Shown here: piece by piece, positions 40,912 to 49,553 of the stretch
How the letters are laid out: each line of letters starts with the position of its first letter
Position numbering within the stretch: the stretch's first letter is position 1
From: Candidatus Woesearchaeota archaeon
GTDB taxonomy: Archaea > Nanobdellota > Nanobdellia > Woesearchaeales > JABGUJ01
DNA: 64,000 nt
Reading direction: 5' to 3'
Assembly (NCBI GenBank): GCA_018646625.1
Contig: JABGUJ010000001.1
Location: forward strand, 317,534-381,533
Translations under genes and position numbers: made by a program
The notes under the pieces: model-generated
Databases searched by the model: none
The model's input: only the letters and a program-made list of their open reading frames with translations
What the model was told of the DNA's origin: nothing

Positions 40912-41277
40912 CTAAGAATTGGAAAAAGACCAACTCAGATGAGAAACTTCTGCACAATCTATTTCAGTCAAATTCACCTCGGGACTGCCAGGAGTATAAA
41001 TCCAAGATTGTTCATAACACCTACACTCACCACACTCTCCGAAACAGAAATGAGAAGTAGAACCAATCTTAACATCGCTAAACAAAAAACCATCACAATC
41101 ACAATTAATTTGGTGTCCCGCCGTGCCCCCATATCCGCAAGTTTCAGAAAATGGTTTTAAAACAGGGGTGATCGCCACTTGATTCCAAAAGAATTTTCCA
41201 CCGGGAGTAAAGAAAGATAAAACAATCAACAAAACCAATAAACATAGCAGTCCTAATAACGCTCTCTTCCACATCAT
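40912..41277 (-). CDS. Small secreted/anchored Cys-rich protein
   Basis: N-terminal TM and 9 Cys in the C-terminal 75 aa. Confidence 0.6.
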   Translation of the reverse strand: MMWKRALLGLLCLLVLLIVLSFFTPGGKFFWNQVAITPVLKPFSETCGYGGTAGHQINCDCDGFLFSDVKIGSTSHFCFGECGECRCYEQSWIYTPGSPEVNLTEIDCAEVSHLSWSFSNS

Positions 41278-41397
41278 ATAACAGCTACAAGACCCAAGAC
41301 TTAAAATAACTTACCATAACTTCAAACAGAATTAAACATAAACCATACAAAAATTTATATAGATTCCAAAAAGAAGGAAAAAGTAAGGTGATTAAAC

Positions 41398-42474
41398 ATG
41401 GTTGACCCAAGAGTTAAGAAACTAGCAGACATTCTTGTTAATTATTCTATTAAAGTAAAGAAAGGAGATATAATAAACGTAAAAGGCGGCGCAGATGCAA
41501 AAGACCTTTTGCTAGAAGTATGTAAACTCATTCTGAAAAAAGGAGCAGCTCCGCGATTAAACGTAGGCTTGCCAGGATTTGCATATACTTACTACAAACA
41601 CGCTCAAGACAACATCCTAAAACAAGATCCGAAAATTGCCATGTATGAAGCAAAGAACTGTCAAGGTGTTATTCACATCGGTGCAGAGTACAACACAAAA
41701 GAACTCACACATGTAGATCACAAAAAAGTCGCACTTAGAAGAAAACACACGCACAAAGTTAGTGAGTTTATCGTAAACAAACAAGATAACTGGGTGATTT
41801 GTGAATATCCAACTAACGCTTTAGCTCAAGATGCAGAAATGTCTTTAGAAGAATTTGAAGACTTCGTATATGGCGCAACAAACGTTAACTGGGCAAAAGA
41901 AAAAACACGAATGAAGAAACTTGCAGATGTCGTAAACAAAGGTAAGAAAGTGAGAATCAAAGCAAAGAACACAGACATATCTTTTAGCATTAAAGGAAAG
42001 AAAGCAAAAATCTGCGCAGGTGACAGAAACATGCCTGATGGTGAAGTATTTACTGAGCCGGTTAAACATTCAGTTGAAGGACATATTGAATACACGTTCC
42101 CCGCAATATATGGTGGAGTAGAAGTTGACGGAGTAAAACTAGACTTCAAAAAAGGTAAAGTTGTGAAAGCAACAGCCAAGAAGAATGAAGAATACCTTCA
42201 TAAAATGATCAACATCGATCCCGGAGCTAGCTACTTAGGAGAATTTGGTATTGGAACAAACTACGGTCTCAAAAAATTTGTTAAACAAATACTCTTCGAT
42301 GAAAAGATTGGCGGTACAATTCATTTGGCGTTAGGAATGGCGTACAAAGAAACAGGTGGAGAAAACAAATCTGCTCTGCACTGGGATATGATTAAAGATA
42401 TGCGTGAAAACGGAGAACTCTGGATTGATGATAAATTAATCCAAAAGAATGGAAAGTTCTTAATCAAATTCTAA
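41398..42474 (+). CDS. M29 family aminopeptidase
   Basis: LADILVNYSIKVKKGDIINVKG; LGEFGIGTNYGLK; IGGTIHLALGMAYKETGGENKSALHWDMIKDMR. Confidence 0.93.
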   Translation: MVDPRVKKLADILVNYSIKVKKGDIINVKGGADAKDLLLEVCKLILKKGAAPRLNVGLPGFAYTYYKHAQDNILKQDPKIAMYEAKNCQGVIHIGAEYNTKELTHVDHKKVALRRKHTHKVSEFIVNKQDNWVICEYPTNALAQDAEMSLEEFEDFVYGATNVNWAKEKTRMKKLADVVNKGKKVRIKAKNTDISFSIKGKKAKICAGDRNMPDGEVFTEPVKHSVEGHIEYTFPAIYGGVEVDGVKLDFKKGKVVKATAKKNEEYLHKMINIDPGASYLGEFGIGTNYGLKKFVKQILFDEKIGGTIHLALGMAYKETGGENKSALHWDMIKDMRENGELWIDDKLIQKNGKFLIKF

Positions 42475-43056
42475 CAATAATTCTTTCATTATTTTTTTTG
42501 TTTCTGATGTTAGGTTAGTGTTACGCCCAGTCAAAGTAGAATTAATCATGCATAACATATCCTCTATAGATCCGTAATATTCTTTATCATCTAATAAGTC
42601 TGAAACTATGATACTTATCTCCGCATTAGAATTAGAAGGATCTGATAATCTAAACTCCGATCTTGAAACATCTTCAACAGAAACGGAAGGAAACTCCACA
42701 CCCACAACAAAACCAGTTAAAGGGCTATGAGAAAAAATAGAAAGTGAGAATAAAAATAAAAACGCAATTAATAAACTTGCTACAAGAACTGCTCTAGACG
42801 CATAACTTGAATTAGTATTTCTAATTTCATTAACTTTCTCATCTCTTAGTTGTTTGCACTCTTTAACATGATCATCCAACATCTCAAGATACTCTTCAGG
42901 GCTTTTGTCTTGGAGATAATGCTCTAAATAAAATTTGTATTTGGCATAATCAATAGTATTAGAATCAACTTTCTCTACAAAGTCAACTAACCGCCTCTTC
43001 TGCTCCTCGCAGTACTCTATTCTATTATCTAGTTCTTTTAACATCTTTTTCTTCAT
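42460..43056 (-). CDS. Coiled-coil membrane-anchored protein with post-TM LTGFVV motif
   Basis: N-terminal coiled coil, TM VLVASLLIAFLFLFSLSIFS followed by HSPLTGFVVGVEF. Confidence 0.7.
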   Translation of the reverse strand: MKKKMLKELDNRIEYCEEQKRRLVDFVEKVDSNTIDYAKYKFYLEHYLQDKSPEEYLEMLDDHVKECKQLRDEKVNEIRNTNSSYASRAVLVASLLIAFLFLFSLSIFSHSPLTGFVVGVEFPSVSVEDVSRSEFRLSDPSNSNAEISIIVSDLLDDKEYYGSIEDMLCMINSTLTGRNTNLTSETKKIMKELLLEFD

Positions 43057-43189
43057 ACAAAGTAAGAATATTCTCTGGCTTCCCTATATACTTCAAAACC
43101 TTTTGCACAACTCTGCCTTTTACTCGTTTATTGGCTACAAGATAATAATATTTTTGCCCATTCACCTCTTTTGTCCGAATAAAAGCCAT
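43025..43189 (-). CDS. 54-aa small protein resembling the N-terminal module of IS1634-type transposases (not in ORF track)
   Basis: Manual translation: MAFIRTKEVNGQKYYYLVANKRVKGRVVQKVLKYIGKPENILTLYEEKDVKRTR*. Confidence 0.6.
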   Translation of the reverse strand: MAFIRTKEVNGQKYYYLVANKRVKGRVVQKVLKYIGKPENILTLYEEKDVKRTR

Positions 43190-43358
43190 GAAAACTTAGG
43201 CACTACAAAGCTATTTAAATAAATATATCTCCCGATATAGATAATGCAAAATATATAATTAAAAACTTAGGCACTACATAGGCACTAGAACTCACAACCC
43301 GAAACACCAACAAAATAACAGAAGAAGATCTAACTACCAATTACAAAGAAAAGAAAAA

Positions 43359-43511
43359 TGGGGGCATGGGGATTCGAACCCCAATCTGACGGTATCTTCC
43401 TCGAAGCAAAAGCCTCAACAGACCGAGACGTTACATCATCGCCGCAAAATTCTGCAGCTCATCGCTCCAAAACTGGAGCCGACCATTCTAGCCAGGTTAT
43501 ACTATGCCCCC
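43359..43511 (-). tRNA. trnW: tRNA-Trp (CCA) containing an intron of about 75-80 nt
   Basis: Minus strand: acceptor GGGGGCA/TGCCCCC, T-arm TGGGG-TTCGAAT-CCCCA, D-loop AACCTGGCTAGA, anticodon loop CT-CCA-G at expected distance from 5' end; total 152-153 nt. One mismatch in the inferred anticodon stem; exact splice sites not resolved. Confidence 0.75.
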
Positions 43512-43539
43512 GACATACCTCAACAAATCCCCAAGCTCT

Positions 43540-43884
43540 TTATAAAGATTTTGAAAAAGAGACCTTATCGCCTAATTTAACAGAATTAGCACAGCCACAA
43601 GGCAACTCCACTATATAGGATGCCAACTTAGATGGAGAATAAACTGTAAACGGCTTAAAGTTCTCCTTAATCTCTACAACCTTTTTTGATGAATCTAAAA
43701 ACAAAACATCTATTGCATAAAAAACAAACATCATATGCAAAGAATACCTTCCTGGCTTGTTAAAAGGAAAAACTAACGCTTTATCACATATCTTAGAACT
43801 AAACATCAAACCTCTGGCTTTCTTCCAAGAAGTATCACAGCACTCAACATTAGAAACTAATTTCTTACCATTAACTTTCATCAT
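43540..43884 (-). CDS. DUF192 family protein
   Basis: CCDTSWKKARGLMFSSKI...FPFNKPGRYSLHMMFVFYAIDVLFLDSSKKVVEI. Confidence 0.88.
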   Translation of the reverse strand: MMKVNGKKLVSNVECCDTSWKKARGLMFSSKICDKALVFPFNKPGRYSLHMMFVFYAIDVLFLDSSKKVVEIKENFKPFTVYSPSKLASYIVELPCGCANSVKLGDKVSFSKSL

Positions 43885-44351
43885 CTTCCAGTATGACCAA
43901 ACCCGCCTTTTCCGCGTTCAGTATCGTCTAAATCTTCAACAACTTCTATTTGAGGAGAATAAACCTTCTGAACTAATAACTGCGCAATCCTGTCCCCTTT
44001 AGAAACAGAATAATCTTCTTTAGTTGTATTTAATATAAATATCTTATACTCGCCTCTATAAGTCGGATCTATCACACCACCCATTGTTTTTAAACCAAGC
44101 TTAGCCATGCCGCTTCTATCCCAAACTAACGCGGCATAACCAATAGGAAACGCAATAGACAAACCAGTACCAATTAACTTTCGATCGCCCGGCGCAATTA
44201 CAACATCTTCAACAGAATGTAAATCAACAGCAACATCACCAACTAGTGCATGCCTAGGAACAATTGCATCATCGCGCAATTTTTTTATTTTCATCTCAAC
44301 TTTTTCCATTTTATAAAAAAGATTAATTGAATTGCATATTAAGCTTACCAA
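43881..44351 (-). CDS. dut: dUTP diphosphatase / dCTP deaminase-like
   Basis: GDVAVDLHSVEDVVIAPGDRKLIGTGLSIAFP, DRSGMAKLGLKTMGGVIDPTYRGEY, KGDRIAQLLVQK, RGKGGFGHTGR. Confidence 0.93.
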   Translation of the reverse strand: MVSLICNSINLFYKMEKVEMKIKKLRDDAIVPRHALVGDVAVDLHSVEDVVIAPGDRKLIGTGLSIAFPIGYAALVWDRSGMAKLGLKTMGGVIDPTYRGEYKIFILNTTKEDYSVSKGDRIAQLLVQKVYSPQIEVVEDLDDTERGKGGFGHTGR

Positions 44352-44418
44352 AAAAATAAAACAGCTATTAGAACATATAGTTCAAAGTAGGCATAAAACA
44401 TTCGCCAAAATATCAAAA

Positions 44419-44440
44419 TCTCCAGTAGAAACCAAGGAGT
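44419..44440 (+). promoter_or_regulatory. ORB-like element (origin recognition box), degenerate copy
   Basis: TCTCCAGTAGAAACCAAGGAGT; close to 44504..44526 copy. Confidence 0.45.
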
Positions 44441-44503
44441 CCCTCTTATCATACATAACCACACCAAAGCCCCTAAAACCACAAAAAAAGCAGAAGAAAG
44501 GAT

Positions 44504-44526
44504 TCTCCACAGGAAACCAAGGGGGC
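44504..44526 (+). promoter_or_regulatory. ORB-like element (origin recognition box)
   Basis: TCTCCACAGGAAACCAAGGGGGC, same dyad plus G-string layout as the elements at 58437 and 58671. Confidence 0.6.
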
Positions 44527-44662
44527 AGCTATTCCCTAAAATATAGCTTCTCACGCTTCCTTTGCAAAATAAAAGTATTTATAAAGGAAAGAGCTTTACT
44601 TTTATAAAAGCGGGAACAATCTCACTTTTAAACAAAAATCGCAATCCTGGGGGTGCTTATAA

Positions 44663-45223
44663 ATGGGAAAACACGATATACGAGTTGTTAACATTGTTGT
44701 ATCAACTTCTTTGGAGCACGACATTCCTTTAGAGAAGATGGCAGCTACTCTGTCAAACACAGAATACAACCCAGAACAATTTCCTGGTCTTGTAATTAGA
44801 GTTAAAGAACCTAAAACTTCCGCTCTAATCTTCAACTCTGGTAAAGTCGTTTGTACTGGAGCAAAAACTCTTTCAGATGTATCTGAGTCTCTTAAACAAA
44901 TTAAGAAGAGTTTAGAAAAAATTAATGTCAAGATTACCGTCGATCCGGAGATCAATGTTCAAAACATTGTTGCATCAGGTTCAATTGGTAGAGATCTTAA
45001 TTTAAATGTTCTAGCAATGAAACTGGAGAACACTGAATACGAACCAGAACAATTCCCTGGTTTGGTTTATAAACTAAAAGGCTATCTGCCTGAAGACCAA
45101 ACTCAGAAAGCAACTTTCCTATTGTTTAGCAATGGAAAAATTGTTTGTACTGGAACTAAAAGTGAAGACCAAGTAGATTTAGCTGTTGATAAGTTAATTG
45201 AGAACTTGGACAACTTAAAATAA
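44663..45223 (+). CDS. tbp: TATA-box binding protein
   Basis: Two imperfect repeats: VVSTSLEHDIPLEKMAATLSNTEYNPEQFPGLVIRVKEPK...FNSGKVVCTGAK and NIVASGSIGRDLNLNVLAMKLENTEYEPEQFPGLVYKLK...FSNGKIVCTGTK. Confidence 0.97.
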   Translation: MGKHDIRVVNIVVSTSLEHDIPLEKMAATLSNTEYNPEQFPGLVIRVKEPKTSALIFNSGKVVCTGAKTLSDVSESLKQIKKSLEKINVKITVDPEINVQNIVASGSIGRDLNLNVLAMKLENTEYEPEQFPGLVYKLKGYLPEDQTQKATFLLFSNGKIVCTGTKSEDQVDLAVDKLIENLDNLK

Positions 45224-45237
45224 TTTTGAATTTACCT

Positions 45238-45312
45238 GTCTAGTGCGGACAATTCCTGAATACACCGAATTCTGGCATCTCAGGGATCATCCCACACCAC
45301 TGGTCACTAGAC
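45238..45312 (+). ncRNA. Candidate structured RNA closed by an 8-bp stem, upstream of mcm
   Basis: GTCTAGTG...CACTAGAC perfect terminal stem, internal CCTGA/TCAGG and GGGA/TCCC stems; ACA directly after CACTAG. Confidence 0.4.
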
Positions 45313-45365
45313 AACTTCATTTATAAAGTTATTATAGTAGCTTGAGCGTTATTAAAAAAGGATGA

Positions 45366-47399
45366 TTGAAAATGGATACAATTGAAGTAACGGAACAAAT
45401 TTCCCGATTCAAGGAGTTCTTTGAAGAAAACTACATGGATGAACTTCTTGAAAGAATAAGAGTAGGAAAAAATTGGTTAGACATAGACTTCGCAAAACTT
45501 TCTAAACATGATATAGAACTAGCAGAACTATTACTTGATTATCCTGAAGAAGTTCTAAAAGCTGCAGAAATTGGAATAAAAGAATTTGACTTGCCTGAAG
45601 AAATAAAAAGATTTCACATTAGACCTTTCAACCTACCAGAATCTCAAACAATCATGATCAGAGATATCAGAAGTAAACATATTGGAGGACTATTAACAAT
45701 TACCGGCACCGTACGACAAAAATCAGACGTACGTCCGCAAGTTACAACTGCAAGATTTGAATGCCCAAGTTGTGGTAATGTAATGTCTGTATTACAATTA
45801 GAAAATAAATTCAACGAACCAACAAGATGCGGCTGCGGAAGAAAAGGAAAATTCAGATTATTAAGTAAAGAGCTAGTAGATGCACAAGGAATTGTACTTG
45901 AAGAGGCGACTGAAGATCTAGAAGGTGGTGAACAACCAAAAAGAATGAATGTGTTCTTAAAAGATGATTTAGTTAGCCCGATCTCAGATAAAAGAACCAA
46001 CCCGGGTTCAAAAATAAGAATAGTGGGTTCAATAAAAGAAGTTCCAATCATATTAAGATCTGGAAGTCAGTCAACTAAATTTGATTTACTAATAGATGCA
46101 AATCATGTAATTAGCGTAGAAGAAGATTTCACTCAAGTACAAATATCAAAAGAAGAAAAAGAAGAGATATTAACTCTTTCAAAAGATCCGAAAGTATACG
46201 AAAAACTGGTACAATCAATAACTCCATCTATTTACGGTCACGATAAAATAAAAGAAGCACTAGTACTGCAATTAATTGGAGGCGTACATAAAAAAAGAGC
46301 TGACGGAGTATCAACCAGAGGAGACATGCACGTACTTTTAGTAGGTGATCCCGGTTCGGGTAAATCTATGATGCTTAAACGTTGTTCAGTTGTCGCTCCA
46401 AAATGTAAATATGTATCTGGTAAAGGTGCATCCGGCGCAGGTTTAACTGCGGCAGTTGTTAAAGATGAATTTCTTAATGGTTGGAGTCTTGAAGCAGGCG
46501 CATTGGTTCTTGCCAACAAAGGCTTCTGTATGATAGACGAGTTGGATAAGATGAGCAAAGAAGACAGAAGTGCAATGCACGAGGCTCTTGAACAACAAAC
46601 CGTAACGATTAGTAAAGCAAACATTCAAGCAACACTACAATGTCAGACAACTGTTCTTGCTGCAGCAAACCCAAAATTTGGAAGATTCGATCCTTATGAA
46701 CTGCTAGCAAAGCAAATTGACTTACCTCCTTCTTTAATAAACAGATTTGATTTGATTTTTCCAGTACGAGATATGCCAGAACCTGAAAAAGATGAAGCAT
46801 TAGCAAAGTTTGTACTTAATCTTCACAAAGCTACGGATATACGAAAATCAGAGATAGGAGACAATCTGCTCAGAAAGTATTTAGTCTATGCAAGAACAAA
46901 ATGCAAACCTCAACTAAACGATGATGCATTAGAAGAAATCAAAGCATATTACGTAAAAATGAGAAACACAGGAACCGAAGATGGTGGTGTTCAACCCATC
47001 CCTATTTCCGCGAGACAGTTAGAAGGTCTTGTGAGATTATCGGAAGCATCAGCAAAATCTAGACTTGCAACTACTGTAAACAAAGATGATGCAAAACGAG
47101 CAATTGAACTACTACATTTCTGTCTGAGCCAAATTGGATTAGATCCAGACACAGGAAAAATTGATATTGACAGAATAAGCTCAGGAATAACTGCATCTCA
47201 ACGTGGCCAAATTGGTGTTGTAAAAGAAATTATAAAAGATCTGGAAGACAAAGTTGGAAAGGTCATACCAATAGATGACATAATCAAGGAAGCAGATACT
47301 CAAGATATTAGAGAAAGTGCAGTTGAAGAAGTTATTGAAAAACTTAAGAGATCGGGAGATGTTTTCGAACCTAAACGGGGCTTTTTAAGTAGAATTTAA
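45366..47399 (+). CDS. mcm: Minichromosome maintenance helicase MCM
   Basis: SITPSIYGHDKIKEALVLQLIGG, LVGDPGSGKSMMLK, GFCMIDELDKMSKEDRSAMHEALEQQTVTISKA, LINRFDLIFPV. Confidence 0.97.
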   Translation: MKMDTIEVTEQISRFKEFFEENYMDELLERIRVGKNWLDIDFAKLSKHDIELAELLLDYPEEVLKAAEIGIKEFDLPEEIKRFHIRPFNLPESQTIMIRDIRSKHIGGLLTITGTVRQKSDVRPQVTTARFECPSCGNVMSVLQLENKFNEPTRCGCGRKGKFRLLSKELVDAQGIVLEEATEDLEGGEQPKRMNVFLKDDLVSPISDKRTNPGSKIRIVGSIKEVPIILRSGSQSTKFDLLIDANHVISVEEDFTQVQISKEEKEEILTLSKDPKVYEKLVQSITPSIYGHDKIKEALVLQLIGGVHKKRADGVSTRGDMHVLLVGDPGSGKSMMLKRCSVVAPKCKYVSGKGASGAGLTAAVVKDEFLNGWSLEAGALVLANKGFCMIDELDKMSKEDRSAMHEALEQQTVTISKANIQATLQCQTTVLAAANPKFGRFDPYELLAKQIDLPPSLINRFDLIFPVRDMPEPEKDEALAKFVLNLHKATDIRKSEIGDNLLRKYLVYARTKCKPQLNDDALEEIKAYYVKMRNTGTEDGGVQPIPISARQLEGLVRLSEASAKSRLATTVNKDDAKRAIELLHFCLSQIGLDPDTGKIDIDRISSGITASQRGQIGVVKEIIKDLEDKVGKVIPIDDIIKEADTQDIRESAVEEVIEKLKRSGDVFEPKRGFLSRI

Positions 47400-47445
47400 A
47401 GATCTACAAAAATATTATATACTTCAAATATTCACAATCAGTGGG

Positions 47446-48132
47446 GTGGAACATATCGCAGACATTACACCAGATAGCGTACAAAAAAGGCAAGTAGCAT
47501 TCAAAGTTAAAGTAGATGAAATTTCTAATGGCCAATTTATAAAAGAAGAAGGCTGGAAACCTAACTACGTTCTAACCTCATATGGTAACATTTCTAGAAT
47601 TAATATTATGGCTATGATCATCGCCAAACTAGATGATGAAAAAAACTATACAGTAGATGATGGCTCTGGTACAATAGATCTAAGATGGTTTGAAGATGTT
47701 GACTCATTCAAAAACTTCAATACGGGCGAACTAGTAAACATTGTAGGGAGAATAAGAGAATACAACAATATAAAGTATATTCTTCCGGAGATCATAAGAA
47801 AAATTGACAATCCTAAATGGTTAGAATTACGAAAGCACGAGTTGGGAAAAAGAGAGAAGTGTCAAGAAACATTACAACCAGTAGAACAACCTAAACCAGA
47901 ATCGCCAACCGTAACTGAATTTGAAGATGTTGTGAATGCGACCCCTGCAAAGGAATCAACAGTTGATAAATTAATAAAAGTAATAAAAGAAAAAGACGCA
48001 GGAGAAGGTGTAGATATAGATGAAGTTATTGCCGCATCATCCATTCCAGAAGCGGACTCTTTGATCAAGAGACTTCTAGAAGAAGGAGACATCTTCGAAA
48101 TCAAACCGGGAAGAATAAAAGTTCTAGAATAA
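47446..48132 (+). CDS. OB-fold (RPA/SSB-like) single-stranded DNA-binding protein
   Basis: OB-fold segment INIMAMIIAKLDDEKNYTVDDGSGTIDLRWFEDVDSFKNFNTGELVNIVGRIREYNNIKYILPEIIRKI plus C-terminal wHTH-like EGVDIDEVIAASSIPEADSLIKRLLEEGDIFEIKPGRIKVL. Non-ATG start. Confidence 0.8.
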   Translation: MEHIADITPDSVQKRQVAFKVKVDEISNGQFIKEEGWKPNYVLTSYGNISRINIMAMIIAKLDDEKNYTVDDGSGTIDLRWFEDVDSFKNFNTGELVNIVGRIREYNNIKYILPEIIRKIDNPKWLELRKHELGKREKCQETLQPVEQPKPESPTVTEFEDVVNATPAKESTVDKLIKVIKEKDAGEGVDIDEVIAASSIPEADSLIKRLLEEGDIFEIKPGRIKVLE

Positions 48133-48134
48133 GT

Positions 48135-48584
48135 TTACAACGCTTTTTCAAGAATTGAAGAAGCACCATCATCCTTAACTGTTTTATAACCTAATCGTTC
48201 ATATAACTTCTTGGCCTTATTATCATTAAACACCTTTAATCTTATTCTAGTAAGATCATGTTCTTTTGCCTTCTTTTCCATTAATCCAACGAGAAAAGTA
48301 CCAAGACCTTTACTTCTTAACTTGGTAGAAACTTGTACATTATTGATATATGCCGCATCCCTGCCACATTTCAAATCAAAGAAAGCAATCCTCTTGCCTT
48401 CATACTCTACAATCATAATTTTATTCTTATCAAAACCATCTTCAAAAGACTGAGAGTTCCAAGACCCCCAATGCCTTATGAAAGCATCATACATATTTTC
48501 CTTAAGAAGTTCGAAAACAAAATTATAGTCGGCGTCTTCACAGTTCCTCAACAAAAATTTATGTCCCTTTATATCAATATTCAC
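48135..48584 (-). CDS. GNAT family N-acetyltransferase
   Basis: INNVQVSTKLRSKGLGTFLVGLMEKKAKEHDLTRIRLKVFNDNKAKKLYERLGYKTV. Confidence 0.9.
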   Translation of the reverse strand: MNIDIKGHKFLLRNCEDADYNFVFELLKENMYDAFIRHWGSWNSQSFEDGFDKNKIMIVEYEGKRIAFFDLKCGRDAAYINNVQVSTKLRSKGLGTFLVGLMEKKAKEHDLTRIRLKVFNDNKAKKLYERLGYKTVKDDGASSILEKAL

Positions 48585-48613
48585 AAAAACACCTTGTCAA
48601 TACAAACTAAGCC

Positions 48614-49465
48614 TTAAAATAAAGCAGGAGTAACAAACACCTCAACTACAGCAGCAAAAAACAAAATAACAACAGATATGATTAACAAATCAGAACTGTC
48701 CATTAACACATTATAGAACTTCTTTGTACCAAAATGATGATTAATTACAGCAAACGAAATAATTCCTCCAGCCAGCCCGCCAACAAAATATGCTAAAATT
48801 TCGAATATCCCGTGAGTAAAGTAACGTAAAAAAGAAGATGACAGAATAGATGCATAAGAAATCACATGAGATGCGCCTTCTACAACCAGCGCAGCATTAA
48901 GTTTAGATTTAGCCAACATCCCAATGGCGGTTGCGATAACAGATGCATTCCATGTAAGGATAAATATCGCTCCAGCACCATAAAAGAATGAAAACAAAAT
49001 ACAAAACGCCAACACTTTCAAATTATTCAATAATATTTGAAAAAACACATTAGTCTTTCCAATAAAATGACCTGTTGCAGGAGAATTTATTTGTGAAATA
49101 GTATCCGCTTGAATCTCAAATGCCGCTAAAGAAACCTCAGCAGGCAAAATTAAATACCAAAACGTAAAGGCAATTGTTATTCCAATAAAAAGAAAAGTCA
49201 AATAAGATAATGCTTTAGTATGTTCTTTCAACAACCCCATCTCCCTTTCTGCAACCAAATCTTTTTCTTCTTCTCCTTTCAAAAGTTTATAGATGAACGG
49301 CACAGATGCGAGAACTGTAAGAAAAACCATGATCAATCCTGCTTGGTCACTAAAGATCCACAAAGCTAGTAAAAGAGCAAGTGACGCATAAAGAAATCCA
49401 ATAAAGAGCAAAATCCATGGTCTTTTTTCTGCACTTAATGGATTAATTATAGATTCAAAAACCAT
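48614..49465 (-). CDS. SpoIIM/DUF95-like membrane protein
   Basis: Multi-TM; NNLKVLAFCILFSFFYGAGAIFILTWNASVIATAIG and HGIFEILAYFVGGLAGGIISFAV. Confidence 0.8.
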   Translation of the reverse strand: MVFESIINPLSAEKRPWILLFIGFLYASLALLLALWIFSDQAGLIMVFLTVLASVPFIYKLLKGEEEKDLVAEREMGLLKEHTKALSYLTFLFIGITIAFTFWYLILPAEVSLAAFEIQADTISQINSPATGHFIGKTNVFFQILLNNLKVLAFCILFSFFYGAGAIFILTWNASVIATAIGMLAKSKLNAALVVEGASHVISYASILSSSFLRYFTHGIFEILAYFVGGLAGGIISFAVINHHFGTKKFYNVLMDSSDLLIISVVILFFAAVVEVFVTPALF

Positions 49466-49553
49466 ATAGCCTGTAATACCCGAAAACGACTATTTAAACA
49501 TTTCTAATGACAATGATTAATTTTATATATAAGCCACCAGTCCGTGAAACTAC

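Noticed and set aside
43025-43290. Complete insertion sequence next to tRNA-Trp
   Set aside because: Only a 54-aa N-terminal-module-like ORF and short direct repeats; no catalytic transposase domain or terminal inverted repeats.
43358-43618. 86-aa ORF MGAWGFEPQSDG... on plus strand
   Set aside because: Antisense read-through of the tRNA-Trp gene; the GAWGFEPQ string is the typical artefact of translating the reverse of a T-arm.
44332-44607. 91-aa ORF on plus strand between dut and tbp
   Set aside because: Overlaps both ORB-like elements and the tbp promoter region, low-complexity Lys-rich translation, no recognisable domain.
45238-45312. tRNA gene of 75 nt
   Set aside because: Closing stem has tRNA-like length, but no TTCRA T-loop, no GG D-loop and no anticodon arm at the right spacing; kept only as a structured RNA candidate.
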